A stretch of 64,000 bases of DNA from contig MNCI01002977.1 of assembly GCA_015680685.1 (NCBI GenBank), forward strand, positions 67,764 to 131,763. Direction: 5' to 3'. The translations under genes were made by a program, and so were the position numbers. Shown here piece after piece: positions 34,219 to 46,620 of the stretch. The stretch's first letter is position 1, and each line of letters starts with the position of its first letter. The notes beneath the pieces are model-generated. The model had not been told where the DNA came from. It made no database searches and saw only the letters and a program-made list of their open reading frames with translations. Source of the DNA: Gnetum montanum (lineage: Eukaryota; Streptophyta; Gnetopsida; Gnetales; Gnetaceae).

Positions 34219-36014
34219 TCAACCATCAATCCTCAGTTGTCTCTTAATGGCCTTCACATTGAGTGTTGCGTAAGGGCGGAGGGGTTTACGCTCTGACTCC
34301 TCCATGTCACCATCCTGAAATGGTAGGTCGGCCCAGGCTAGCCTTTCATCATTGGTGTCAATTTGTTGAGGGGTTTGGAGATGGGTCTGATCATCCGATG
34401 TTTCTATCTCCAAACCTCATTCTTCTTCAATGTTATTGACAGTCCTGGGGGTGATTTCATCACCGCGAATTACGACCTCTCCTCCAGTGTAGGGTAGGTG
34501 TATCTCTTGGTGTATCGATGATGAAACCACCCTCAGCTGGGCTAACCACGATCTCCCTAAGATCAAGTTGAATCCAGGCATCTCCTCGACGACTAGGAAT
34601 GTGGCCTCTCTTGGGAATTGATCTCCTGCCACAAATTCGATACGGACCGTCCCTTTGACCTGAACCTTTGCCCCATTGAACGATTTTACGCAAGCTGTCG
34701 TTGTGGGAGCGATTTGGTCACCCAGACCTAACCTATCCACGATGGAATAAGGAACGACGTTTGTAGCTGTGCCATCGTCCACGTGTACCCTCCGGATTCA
34801 GTACTGACCAAACCGAATGGTGATGAACATGGGTTCAGTTGTCACCTGACCTTTCTCAGGATCGTCTTTGATAGACTCGTCATGAAAGGTCAGCGAGGTA
34901 GGCCTAGATTGCTCAGCTTCAGAAGGAAACATGACAGCATGTATCGCTTCCTCCTCTGCTGGCAAGCTTTCATCCACCAATATGGATGTAAGCATGCGGA
35001 CCATAGCCTCACGGTGTTCCCAGGATGTCATGAGCAGGTCGTAGAGGCTCAGCGTTGTATTTTTTTGTTTGAGAGCCTGTTTGACCTACTTAAACGCATC
35101 GAGGAGGTCCTTCTCTCGACTGGGTTGTTTATCTCCCTTGTCCTCTTCCATTCGGCCCAAGAGACGAATCTCTTGAGGTGGAACGGTGTCAGTGGTGGGA
35201 TTGTTCTTTTTTTTGCCAAGAAGAGGTGGTTGCGTTTCCACGCCTTTATTCTACTTTTGAGGTACAGGCGAAGGCACAGAGGCCAGGGGCCTAGGCTTAG
35301 GGAAGCCGAGCGTAAAATGATCTTTCGTCGCGTTAATAGATGTGTCCGCTCCCTTTTGTTTGTCAGGCGACAGTTGACGATTTTGGTTATAGGTCTGCCC
35401 CTGCATAAGAGGGGTAGCCGGTGGTTTTGGCACCCTGATTATGAAAGGCACCCTAGGCATGGGCGCGAATGAGGCCGCGGCTCTACTGTTACTGCATGGC
35501 TGAGTGGAGTTCTGAGAAGGTGCACAGATGATAAAAGGTGGCCTTGAAGCACCACTAGCTGTCGATGAAGGGTTTGCCTCCTTGTGTGAGTTGGTAGGTA
35601 CACGCAAAATAAATGGTTGTTTGGGTGGTACTTTCCTCTCACCGTCCGTACTCACTACGTTGATTGTATAAGGTGCGTCGTTTACATTCAACGAATCCTT
35701 ATACACGTGCAATTCTTGGTTTTCTGGACGTCTTGGACTACTACCGTCTAGTTTTAGATGACCGTCATCGATCATGCATTGAATGTCGTCCTTCAATGCC
35801 CAGCAGTAATCCGTGTCGTGACCACATAGCTAGTGGTAGTCATAGAAATGGTCCAGCCTGAAAGATCTCGAAACTGGTGATTCGTTAGGCAGGGCTAGAG
35901 AAGGGTTCTTCAGCAATTCACAATGACGTCTGTGACGCTTCAGAGCTTCTTCGGATACCCTTTTGGGTTGAATGTGTCCTGACCCTAACAATTGTTTCAA
36001 CTGTTCTGAATGCT
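34219..36014 (-). pseudogene. pro: Zinc-knuckle linker and retropepsin of element C
   Basis: The damaged zinc knuckle (YDYH-LCGHDTDYC) sits near 35,850-35,800. It is followed by a Pro-rich linker with repeated FIxRVP phrases (35,796-35,251), a helical part (SLYDLLMTSWEHREAMVRML near 35,030), and the protease at about 34,800-34,520 with the catalytic MDDGTATNVVP and the GFNLILGRSWLAQL signature. The frame closes at 34,219. Unlike B, the DDG motif is intact. Frameshifts and stops separate the segments. Confidence 0.8.
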
Positions 36015-38015
36015 TTACAGGGAGGGTTGTATACTTTGAGCGATCTTTACGTTCAAAGTTTGGTTTTGGCTGGGGGGCCTTTCAGCGGAAACTTTGTCTT
36101 GCCCAGTGCTGCCCGTGCTGGCTGAGACCGTGGTCTCAGGAGGCGCTGTAGGTGCCTTCTTGTTCTTGTTCTTTGTGCCCTCAGCCAACGCAGCTACTGT
36201 CGTCGTCCTTGCCTTCCCTTTATCCTTAGCCTTGTTGTGCGCATTCTTGTAGGCGACATACACTGGGTCTTTGCTAGCCTCTGCAGCATCTTGAATGCTT
36301 CTGATTTGAGCGAAGGCCTGATGTAAAGAGCTAGGGAAAAGATAATACAGCTTTGACTTGATAAAGTCATTGACTGCTCCTTTGAAGATAGCCAGTAGAT
36401 GTGAGTCCACGATCGGCTCACGGATTTCATTCAGAGTAGCACTCCAACGCTGTATGAACTTGTGGACAGGTTCGAGCGGGTCTTGTTTCACCCTCGTGAG
36501 CTGATCCAACGTGACTTCCGGCTTTAAGTTGTATTTAAATCGGGTCACGAATTGTGTCTGTAGCTCTTCCAAGGTTGAGATGGAAGAGCGTGGGAGGGCT
36601 CGATAACAATCCAAAGCTTTCCCTGTTAAAGACATGGCAAAGACTCAGATAATCGTGTGTGGCCACTGTTGTAACAACAAGGACTCAGATCTGAAGGTGA
36701 CCAAGTGAGCATTAGGATCTCCCTCCCCATTATACTTGGTAAAATGAGGCAAGGACATCCCCGGTGGCAACGACAGCATAGGGACGGCTGAGTTAATAGG
36801 ATCATCTTGGTAAAATTCCATGATCTGTACAGTGTCTGAGCCAGCGGCCTTAAGGTGCCTAACCTCCTCAGTGAGGGTTTGAATAAGTAAAAAGGCTTGG
36901 TCTAAACCTGTTGATGGAGGCACCTGCGCAGGAGGAGCAGGGTGCTGACTCGGGAGAGCAGTGCTAGGGAGTGGAAATGGTGGAATGGCTTGCCCGGAAG
37001 ATGGTGGGGAGGGGATCCCTACAGGCAGGGGGGCCTATGAAGACCACCACCCACCGGTTTGTGAAGAGAGGTTAGCCGCCCCCTGCTGCGCGAAATAGGG
37101 ATAGGGATATTGCAGGACCGTCTGCGGAACCTGTGTCGTGGGTGCAACCAAGGGCTACACACCATATACCACAGGCTGGTTATGTTGCGCTGCGGGATTG
37201 GCCCATTGACTCATGGCAGGCTGTTGAATATATGTTTGAGGCTAAACGACTGCGGTGATATGTTGGGTTGGAGGGGGCAGAAGTGATAAAGTCTGCACCG
37301 GGCAAGTTGTGGATATGGTGTGGGATTGAATTTGAGGGATGAAATCGGGCGTGGTGGTCGCTAGAACCACTACCGGAATGCTGAGTACACGTGGTGAAGA
37401 TACCGTTCCCATGTTATTGTGGGGTATTTGTACTTGCAGCCTAGACGGCTGCACGGTGGCTTGCGGAACGACAGGGATATGCATCTGTGTGGTCATGGCT
37501 GGGTTAAGAGGGGTGGCTTCTCCGTTGAGCAGGAATGATGGATTGACGTAAGTATGGGGGCTCAGAGTGTGGTATGAGTGCTCAGATTGGGCCGCAAACT
37601 CATCATCTTCTTCCTCCCCATTCTGGGGTTCCGTCATAGCCCGCATAGCCTGGCTCTTGGCCATGACCAACTGTGTTATAATCTCATGTTGATGTTCGGT
37701 CAAAGGAATGATGTTGTAGGCTGTTGGGGTGAAATCCTGACCCCCTCGATGGATCATCTCAAAGTTTCGTTTTGCTTCGATCTCAGCTCGGCTGAGAGCC
37801 AGCTTCGCTTGGATCTTAACACAGATAAAGTTATATTCTTCAGGTGTTATGACCGTGAAAACAGGCTCTTTACCTTGCAGTCTCAATGATCGATGCGATG
37901 GTCCTTGCGGTCCTGCTGCACCAAGAGCTGGCCTGGTGACAGCGATAGGGTTCACAGATGTGGCACCCATATCGGCAGGGACCATGGCGGTTGTGGTTGT
38001 GTAAAATGAATCCAT
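36015..38015 (-). pseudogene. gag: gag of element C
   Basis: The start is ATG 38,015 (MDSFYTTTT-), 240 bp after the PBS. The blocks are in the same order as in B, D and E: YNFICVKIQAKLALSRAEIEA, AQSEHSYHTLSPHTY, FYQDDPINSAVP, FTKYNGEGDPNAHLVTF, SLTGKALDCYRALP, and QRWSATLNEIREPIVD. A stop lies near 36,640, and the frame slips in a CCCCCC run at about 36,075, after which the correct frame continues as KPNFERKDRSKYTTLPVK into the linker. The 36,924-37,241 stretch is a degenerate Pro/Gln-rich part. Confidence 0.85.
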
Positions 38016-38232
38016 TAATCAAGGAGATTAACAATAACTGACGACTGGATCTAAAAGATGGCTGGCAAAAAGATCGCGGATAAGCTTTCTACCCTGTAGG
38101 ATTCCAAAGGAATCGTTCCTGTGACCGATCTACACCACGTGATTTGCCGTAGACTTCCCTAGAGGTATTACGTCTATGGTTTTGGGTATAAATCACTAAC
38201 AAGGCTACCCGAAAAATATGGATCGGAGCCAA
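38016..38232 (-). other. Leader of element C
   Basis: A short leader (about 217 bp) without a minisatellite, unlike the long repeat-filled leaders of B, D and E. Confidence 0.6.
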
Positions 38233-38251
38233 GGCCCTCCTTCTAGTGCCA
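38233..38251 (-). promoter_or_regulatory. Primer-binding site of element C
   Basis: Minus strand TGGCACTAGAAGGAGGGCC, 6 nt after the LTR end (spacer GTTTTC). It is nearly the same as in B, D and E. Confidence 0.85.
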
Positions 38252-38257
38252 GAAAAC

Positions 38258-39839
38258 TGTAACGATGAAAAATGTCGGCAGCTGGAAAATACCAAACAAA
38301 ATTCTGTGTACACATTTTTAACCACGGATCCGTACGAGGGCTATGCTAGAAAAATGAATTCGTGGCACCCTGAATGGTCTTGTCGATCAGACAGGGACTT
38401 ACTAAATCAGTAAACCGATGGAAATTACGAATGTTGGGTGGAACGATTTGATTCGACGAGTCGCGAAATGGAGGGAAAACAACGTAGATGAATTATAATG
38501 ATGGTAACACAAACATAGTAAGAGGAAGCAGACACGAAAGAAACGTGTGGTTTCAAGATCTACGCTTTGACTTGAAGAATGAATATTTTGTATACCACGT
38601 TACAGCGGGGAGACCCCGATTACTTGGTGTAAAGTAAACACAAAATAACAAGAAAGCTGCCTAAGCAGAAGTACAGAATGGAGTCCGATCTACCTCGTAA
38701 GCCAGAGGTGGGATGCAAGGAAGGTCAAGTTCTGATGTCTATCAATCAACTGCTTCTGATCAATAGAGCTTGCAAACCGTGCCAGATGATCTTGCGATCT
38801 CTGATCTGCTCCTTTTGCCTTGGGTAGTCTCTACTCGGAACTACCAGCAATCACAAATGGAGAAAGTTGTGTCTTCACCAACGGACCAATTGCTCCTACT
38901 GCCAATGCTCAAGGAAAATAAGCTCTATCTCTGTTAGAATGTGATGCTGTCAAAAATTGCCAAAGTGCTACTCTCTCTATTTCTGTCTCTTGTTGTGTAT
39001 CTCCCGTCGTCTTCCTGTCCATCTCTTTATGTTTTCGCTAACTGAAGTATTTATAGGTTTGAAAACATGTGGAGAAGGCCTGGCTATGATAACACGTGTC
39101 TCAGACCTTTCGAGATGCCGTTGACCTAACCCTCTTTGTGTTGAACTTTGTGATAATGCAAAATACGCTCATTTGCGTACTGTGCGTGTGAATAACAGAT
39201 GTGCGTCGGGCATGTTTTAGCTGACTTTGGGCTATATTACGCTCATTCGCGTTGCGTCGCGTGCAAGAGTGTAACAAAGCATGAAAACAAAGGGTTCAAG
39301 CTATTTTATGCTCGCTTGCGTTGCCGAGCGTAGTGAAGCGTAAATGATGATTAGCTTGGTGATGAATTACGCTGAGATACGTTGCGTTGCGTAACGAGCG
39401 TAAGGTGATCCATCTGCAAGAAAGGGAAAAGAGTTGATCTGTTGCGCTTCTTCTGGACTTTCTTTTACTTTTTCGAAGCTCATTACGCTACCATGCGTAA
39501 CAGAGCGTAAACTCGGCCTTGGACAAAAGACTTAGCAAAATACACGAGAAGTCACATATTACGCTGCTTAAGCCTCTCCAGATGCTGAAGTAAGTCGCCT
39601 TCTAATATTAGACTATGTTGAACAGAATCACGCTAAGCGTCATTATGCTATGTCACGTGATATAGCGTACAGAGAGAAAACATAGTGATATTCGAAATCT
39701 GCAAAGGAAATCGAAGACTTGATGCTACGTGCCTTTTTGCCTTACTCTGCCTTGTTCTTCCTTCTTGAATTCTGACATGTGCTCTCGCCTGATCGCGAAT
39801 CTTTGCCTGAGGCCGACTCACAATTTTCATGGTGTTTCA
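38258..39839 (-). repeat. 5' LTR of element C
   Basis: 1,582 bp, the same length as the other LTR. Differences are concentrated in the first 100 bp from 38,258. TATA-like TATAAATA at 39,055-39,048 (minus). The right end ...GGTGTTTCA is followed by the ACAAG duplication. Confidence 0.95.
39048..39055 (-). promoter_or_regulatory. TATA box in the 5' LTR of element C
   Basis: TATAAATA on the minus strand. It is the likely core promoter for the gag-pol transcript of C, with U3 to its right. Confidence 0.65.
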
Positions 39840-39844
39840 ACAAG
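39840..39844. other. Right target-site duplication of element C (ACAAG)
   Basis: Exact match of 22,391-22,395. Element B sequence resumes immediately after it. Confidence 0.95.
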
Positions 39845-41430
39845 GGAACTCATTCACAACATAGACGCTACAACCCACAAACGTGGCTCACACTGTAAAT
39901 CATGCAATGGCACAACTCACACTGCAGAAGCAATTGAGAAGTAGTGCTAGAACAAAAATCACAGTTTCCCTAGGTAACTCACGCCGAGACAAAAAAATCA
40001 TAGTTTCCCTGGGTAACTCACGCCTAGACACAAAAATCGCAGTTTCCCTGGGATACTCATGTCTAGGCAAAAACAAAAATAAAAAATCAACAAAAATCAG
40101 CTTTCTCTAGGATACTCACACCCAGGCCAAAAAACAAAAAATTAGCAAAAATTAGCTTTCCCTGGGATACTCATGCCCAGGCCAAAAAAACAAAAAATCA
40201 GCAAAAATCAAGTTTCCTGTGGCGCTCATGCAAATCAGAAAAAATAGGTTTTCTATGGGATGCTAACACCCAGGCACAAAAATAAATCTTTTCTCTACGC
40301 ATTCTTGCCCTGTTTCCCCCGCACACACCTTGCAATATGCATTCGTGCCCTATTCAACACCAAAATAACGTCCCTTAAACCTCTGCACCCAACTCACGCC
40401 CTCACCACTCACGTTGAGCATGTCCTGGGTCACTCTGGCTGATCCTCTGCAATGAATGAATAGTATAAAAATAAGAAATTTTACAGGATTGAGCATTTCC
40501 TGGCCATTCTTTACCTTTCCCACACTCACGCCATCGCATAAAATAGCAACCACAAAAAAGTAGCAAATATTAAGACCCTAGTGACGTCCTAGACATCCAA
40601 AATGTGCTACAGAATGCAGCAAAAAATTCATGATAACAGATCACACTGAAAAAACCCATGATCCAATAAAATTCTCACTCTGTAAATGTAGCAAAAAAAA
40701 ATGGAAGCGCTAATGGCTCACGCCAGTATTCATGCTATGATAAAATGGCAAGAAGGAAAGAAAACATAACTACGCAGGGTCCCTGCCCATGACGAAACCC
40801 TAGGTTGAGGAAGGAGTTGGAGTAGTTCTTTTCTCTCTGCCATGAACGCCAAGCTTGCCTGCTTCTTCCCTTTGCCTCCCTTTCCCTTCATCCTACTCAT
40901 GCTGCACACCCTACCCTGTAACTCATGCTGCCCTGCCCTGTTTCCCATGCTATCTTGCACGCCCTATAACTCACGCTACCCTCTGTAAATCATGCTACGC
41001 TATGCACCCAGTTAGTCACACTGCCAACACTAACTCACACCATGCCCTTTTAAATTCCTTTGGCACGCCTGATTCAGTTTAGTTCACTTTATTTCCCTTC
41101 TCTTCTATTTTACTTTGTTCTGCCTTTTTTTTTAATTTATTACTCACTTTTTTTCCATTTTCATGTTCTCAGGATAGTTTTCTTTTCATTTTTTTTATAA
41201 AGTAAGGCATAAATAAAAAAAAGAGCATGAAGACTGAATATCTATGAAACCATGAACATCATTACACTATTATTTACATGAAACATGAATGCCATGGATG
41301 ACTTGGTATGGCCTAAAACTGCAATTACATTCCACAATTTCGTTAGACTAGTCATGTGAAACTCATCTATACTTAAAACCTTCCTCATCAAGAAAATGTT
41401 GCTCACTCTAGTCCTGGTTTAAATTGGCAG
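39845..41430 (+). other. Pre-RT region of element B, repeat-rich, no gene
   Basis: The counterpart of E 2,364-3,900. It contains a minisatellite at about 39,955-40,280, scattered ACTCACGCC/TCACGC words (reverse complement of GCGTGAG), a TAAACT-like unit near 41,305, and the pol 3' splice acceptor AAATTGGCAG at 41,421-41,430. Small frames in the A- or C-rich parts are not conserved in E. Confidence 0.6.
39955..40280. repeat. Minisatellite with TTTCCCTGGGATACTCA unit
   Basis: Five or six units of about 40-60 bp, each with TTTCCCTGGGATACTCACGCC followed by an A-rich CAAAAAATCAGCAAAAATCAG spacer. Unit length drops toward the left end. Confidence 0.75.
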
Positions 41431-43735
41431 GAACAAGCATATGGATAGCAACAACCTCTTTTCAACGTTGTCTATCAATGGACCTCACGGGGCCATAAAA
41501 AGAGCGATTAATCTAGAATCCTTAGATCTAGACTCATATACTCATGCTAATTTCGTGGCATCCACTCAAGAAACATTAGACTACCCTGAGGGTATGACTA
41601 AAAATTTAGACTTAGAAGCCAAGAACATCATTGAAGATCCCCTCGTTGAAGTCCCCATCACTATGTCTAGTGGCGAAGTTAAAACATTAAAACTGAGTAC
41701 TCTACTAAACCCACAACTTGCCAATGACATTACACAAGTGCTGAAGAACAACATCAAAACATTCGCTTGGTCATATACCGATATGCCAGGACCAGACCCT
41801 CGACTCATCAAGCATAACATCATCCTCGATGAAAAACTCAGACCAATAAAGCAAAAAGCACAAAAGGTTAAACCTAAGGTAGCATTGGCATTTCATAACA
41901 AAGTCACGAAGCTCTACCAAGCCGGCTTCATCCGAGCTGTTGACTATGCCGATTGGGTATCCAACATTGTTGTAGTTCCCAAGAAGAATAGCAACAGTCG
42001 CATATGCATTGACTTCCATGACCTCAACATAGCCACTATAAAGGATGACTTCCTGCTACCCAGTATCGATCAACTCGTTAACTCAACTACTTGGCATGCA
42101 TTCTTATCCTTCATGGACAGATTTTCAGGATACAACCAAATCAGGATCAACCCGAAACACCAACTCAGGACAACCTTCATGACACCTTGGGGCATGTTCT
42201 ATTATACAATGATGCCATTCAGTCTCAAAAACGTAGGTGCTACATATCAACAAGCAATGACATATATATTTAGCGATTATATGCTTGATTCGCTCAACAA
42301 TTATGTAGATGACATCGTAGTCAAGTCCAAAACAACCGAGCAACACCTAAAGGACCTAGACCTAGTACTCAAACATTGTCTCAAATATGACCTTAGACTT
42401 AATCCAAAGAAATGTGTCTTTGGAGTTAAAACGGGCAAAATTCTTGGCTTCATAGTCTCAGAAACAGGGATACGAGTAGACCTCGATAAGGTTAAAGAAA
42501 TAACTAGCATGCAACCACCTAAGAACCTTACCGAACTACGCGGCCTGCAAGGTAGACTACAATTCATTAGACGTTTTATTGCAAAATTGACAGATAAGTT
42601 GAAACCCATGGAGCATTTACTATGAAAGAATGTCCATTTTCAATGGACTCAATAGTGCAAAGAAGCCTTTGAGAACATAAAAATGGAGTTGGCTCAACTG
42701 CTGATAGTTCATCCCCCACAAAGCAATAAACCTTTTCACATCTACCTCGCGACATCTGATTTATCTATTGCATCTATTCTTTGTCAAAAACGAGAAGATG
42801 GAATCGAGATCCCCATTTACTATTTAAGCCATGCCTTAGTTTCCTATGAACAACGATACAACGATGTGGAGAGATCATGTCTTGCCCTGATCTTTTCCTT
42901 GAAAAAGTGACAACATTATCTCTTCCATAACCAAGTCTATATCATTTGCAAAGATACTGTGCTTCGAGCTATCACTAACAACATCTATGAATCAAGTAAT
43001 ATAGCTAGATGGAAGGTGATGATTGCTGAATTTAACCTACACTATGTAACTCAATCCTCCACTAAGGGTCAAGAAGTAGTCAATCAAATGACCGCTTCAC
43101 CAACACAAGATCAAGCATCAATTAACCCTGAATTCCCTGATGATAATATTAACAGCATCAACATTGTGCCTGATAATTACGATATAATCCTTTACTTCGA
43201 TGGGGCTTCAACCGCCCGAGGAGAAAGTGCTACGGCCATCATAATGTATCCCTCTAGAGAAATTTGACCCTTTTCCTATCAACTAACATTCCCTTGTACG
43301 AACAACATAGCAGAGTACGAAAGTATTCTTAGAGGTCTGGTAGCAGCACTAACTTCGAGAATCACATGTCTTGTAGTCTGAGGTGACTCACAATTAGTAA
43401 TCAATCAAGTCACAAAATTTTACACATGTAAGGCTTCTCATTTACAACCATACTATGACCTAACCAAACACTTGCTAAAAGAACTGATGAACGTAGATAT
43501 GCAACATGTTCCTAGAAACGAAAATACCATCGATGATGCACTTGCTACACTAGCCTTAAACATGACACCTGAGATGTTCCATACATTACCTACTTCCATA
43601 AAAAATTGTACTAAACCCATAACCGACGCTCTCGATGAAATACCCATAGCATCCGTCAGTACTACACAGAAGATAGAATGGTATGATGACATAAAGGAGT
43701 ACCTTCTACATGGCGAACCGTCACAACATCTGATG
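41431..43735 (+). pseudogene. pol: Reverse transcriptase and two RNase H regions of element B
   Basis: The segment opens after the acceptor AATTGGCAG. One open frame (41,441-42,625) covers the RT arm, the palm (VVPKKNSNSRICIDFHDLN), TPWGMFYYTMMPFSLKNV and the catalytic NYVDDIVVK (about 42,300), all four catalytic-box residues intact, and the thumb/connection LRGLQGRLQFIRRFIAKL. After a stop at 42,623-42,625 the first RNase H (FHIYLATSDLSIASILCQKRED) continues to about 43,000. The second RNase H carries YFDGASTARGE near 43,200 (a Gly of the usual GGS is Glu here), stops near 43,265 and 43,380, and MQHVPRNENTIDDALATLA at 43,500. It is a close relative of the E copy. Confidence 0.9.
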
Positions 43736-44917
43736 AGTGCTAAAAAATACATAGTACGAAAACGCTCTCGGCAATATGCATTAATAGGAGACACATTATG
43801 TCATAGATCCTATGAAGGAATTCTATTAGTGTGTGTTAATAGCATTGATGGTCAAACAATCGTGGAATAGATTCACGAAGGACTTTGCGGAGGGCATATA
43901 GCACCCAAAGTAATGGCAATGAAAATTAGACATTTGGGCTACTACTAGCCACACATGGAGTACGATTGTTTCTCCAGGGTCAAGAAATGTAACATTTTCC
44001 AAAAGCATGGTAACCTAATACATGTGCCACCTAATGAGTTGTATACTACACAAATCACATGGCCATTCCAAAGATGGGGATTAAACATCATTGGCTCGAT
44101 AACACCAACATCCTCAGCAGGACATAGCTTCATCATCACCGTGATCGAATATTTCACAAAATCGGTAGAAGCTATTCCTGTTAGAAAAACCACATCTAAA
44201 CATGTTTGCAATTTCATATTAGAAAACATCGTGACCTGCTTTGGTATCCTAATGACCATAGTTACCGATAATGGACCACAGTTCAGCAATACGGATACTA
44301 AAAGCTTCTATGAAAGCCTAGGTATTAGACACTCGTTTTCATTGCCCTACTACCCATAGATCAATGGTCAAGTGGAGTCTATGAACAAAAAGATAATCAT
44401 GGTGCTCAAAAATATGTTGAATCAAAGCAAGAGACGATGGCACAAGCAGTTAATCTATGCACTATGGGCATATCGAACAACGCATCGAACGTCCACAGGT
44501 AAGACACCATATAGCCTTGTATACGGATCTGAAGCTGTGTTACCTTTAGAGTTACAGGTTTCCTTGTTGCAAATAACACTCTCTAGCCTTCTCAATGAAG
44601 GTCAGAACAACAAGCTATGCATTGTTGACCTTTACTCGGTGGAAGAAGAAAGGGTACGAGCGCTTGATCAAATCGAATGGTATGAAAGACAAAAATGGCA
44701 ACATCATCAACATGATCCACATAAGTAGTTGATCAACGAAGGTGACCTAGTTCTCAAGGCAGTCTGCGAACACTCAAAAAAATTCTCAGCTAACTGGGAA
44801 GGGCCTTACTTAGTCATCAAAGCATATGATAATGAGGCATTTAAGCTCGTCGACATGAACGAAAATGAGTTCGCCAATCCTACAAATCACATGTACCTAA
44901 AACCATACTACATATGA
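43736..44917 (+). pseudogene. int: Integrase of element B
   Basis: The zinc-binding N-terminus starts at about 43,770 (ALIGDTLCHRSYEG) with HEGLCGGHIAP and a damaged CxxC (CNIFQKH; the second Cys is Phe). In the core the first catalytic Asp is replaced (GLNIIGSIT at about 44,075), the second is kept (TDNGPQF, about 44,270), and the Glu is kept (NGQVESMNK, about 44,365). The C-terminal part (EGDLVLKAV, EGPYLV) closes at TGA 44,915-44,917. Stops lie near 43,868, 43,947, 44,357 and 44,726. Loss of the first Asp and the broken zinc finger make it inactive. Confidence 0.88.
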
Positions 44918-46294
44918 TGAGCTTAAGGTACATATTGGTCCCGGCATCATGACCTAAAACTGACACCATAGAATAGTCCTGGAGCTATGACTTAAAACTA
45001 GCACCACAGAATGTCTTGGCATCATGACAGTAAACTGACACCACATAGTTTAGTCCAGCATGACACTAAATTGCCACGCTTGTCCACCGGAGTCCACTAA
45101 GACTATAAATAGGCTTGCCTCTTCATAGTCTACCATGACTCTAAACTAGCACTACATCATCTGCTATGATGATAAACAGGCAACATCCAAAGGATTATGA
45201 TGTGAAACTAATCCACAACAGTCTGCTAAGACTATAAACTAGTGACTTCATCGACAACCTAGCATTATCTGAAAAAACATGTTGCTACAATCAGTTGTAT
45301 GTGCTCACACATAAACCTGCTACCTGATCTGTCACATGGATCTAGATGAAATTGACGTTGTTCAAGATCTTGTTTGTCTCAAAACTCCCCATGATGGATC
45401 CATTCCATCAGCTGTGTTCAAGTTTAAAGTGCTTTAGCTAACTGAATCATTTATGGTTTTCTTATCCTCTTGGAGTTGTATTTGCAGGATGACATGCTTG
45501 AGATGTTCATGCACAGATGCATTTCATCATGACGATAGGGTATCACATTCTTCCTGACGCACGCAACTGGGTTAATCAATCCGTTCATAAGTACATTCCC
45601 AACCCCTGATACATTCCCTATTCCACGTCATGTCCTAATTATCCTATTTAACTACATCTCCTGGATACATTCTACTCCCCCAAAGCCCTTGATACATTGT
45701 TGCACACTATGATTCTCTAAGCAGTTGCAACACAAAACACAATACATGTTGCACGACACAGAATGCAAGCGCTCGAACATGAGCAAGGCACAAAAGGTAG
45801 GCTCTTCCAAAAAGACCAAAAGAAAAAAAGCAAAAACAAAAGAAATGAAAAACAAAGAAAAAAGAAAAAAGAACAAAAATATCAAAGAGCAAAATGCACA
45901 ACAAAGGTCTTCATGACCCCGTTGACATCATAAACTAAAGATCATTGGCTCTTCTCATACAAGCCCCAAGCGAGAAGGCAATTATCTTGGAAAAACACTT
46001 GTGTCTCAAATGATCATGTCACACATCATCGCGTGGCTTTGGCTATTTACAAAGGGCTCCCTTAGACACGACACAAGGGTCCTATTTCTCCAAAGAACAT
46101 ACCTCCTATGCCTTGGCTCCAATTCTTCTATACATTGGTTGTTGACAAGGACAGAAAACTAGCTCGTTCACATGAGAGCATTCCTCTCTCGCAGTTCAAA
46201 CAACGACACCCTTGATCAATTCCTAACTTTCCCTAGTTACAATTCCTTGCATCTTGAACCACATTCCCTCAATCCCATGTACTTTTGAACCTGG
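44918..46294 (+). other. 3' untranslated region of element B
   Basis: There is no gene. The TAAACT-type array covers about 44,930-45,260 (eight or so units such as CATGACnnTAAACTGnCACC). The remainder matches D 61,640-62,570 in patches, including GTGGCTTTGGCT blocks. A Lys-rich open frame at 45,725-45,916 is low-complexity A-rich DNA. The region is cut at 46,294 by element D. Confidence 0.7.
46291..46294. other. Left target-site duplication of element D (CTGG, one base short)
   Basis: CTGG before the LTR corresponds to CTCGG at 63,968-63,972 after it. Joining the flanks gives sequence matching D's own 62,556-62,590, as expected if the target was the equivalent place in B. Confidence 0.7.
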
Positions 46295-46514
46295 TGAAAC
46301 ACCACAAAATTCTGAGCTTAGTACTTCTCCAACGAGAATCGAGCTAATTCATGATGCTCACTAGCATGATTGAAGCTTGAGGACCCCATAGATAGCTTCA
46401 AGCAAAGTCGAACTCAACAAGAAATGGTTCCCTGGGACCCGCAGAAAACCACGGCGACATCTGGAATCAAACATGGAAAATTCGGAGCTTAAGATACTTA
46501 GTTTTCACTGAGTA

Positions 46515-46620
46515 TGCTGTCTGCAGCGTGTACGCCCAGCGTATATGCTTAGCGTGCACGCCTCACATGTATGCTCAACACGTACGACTGACGTGTACAC
46601 CCAGCATGTGACTCCAAAGA
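46515..46620 (+). repeat. U3 minisatellite of the D 5' LTR (CGCCCAGCGTGCA core)
   Basis: About six or seven 14-15-bp units such as CACGCCCAGCGTGTA. The 3' LTR has more units at the matching place (62,915-63,060), so copy number has changed since insertion or during the last replication cycle. Confidence 0.8.

Larger units (their letters stand above)
22396..39839 (-). mobile_element. Element C: complete Tat/Ogre-like retrotransposon, 17,444 bp, nested in element B
   Basis: Both LTRs are 1,582 bp (22,396-23,977 and 38,258-39,839) and very similar by eye. The ends are TG...CA with a perfect 5-bp target duplication. On the minus strand the order is 5' LTR, PBS (38,251-38,233), gag (38,015-about 36,015), protease (to 34,219), antisense gene on the plus strand (29,571-33,647), RT-RNase H-integrase (29,163-25,693), TAAACT array and 3' UTR, PPT (23,994-23,978), 3' LTR. 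Its proteins are clearly diverged from those of B, D and E, and its GCGTAA-rich non-coding DNA differs from theirs, so it is a separate family of the same lineage. Confidence 0.95.

Noticed and set aside
45725-45916. Lys-rich 63-codon frame
   Set aside because: Low-complexity A-rich DNA in the B 3' UTR. D has no equivalent frame.
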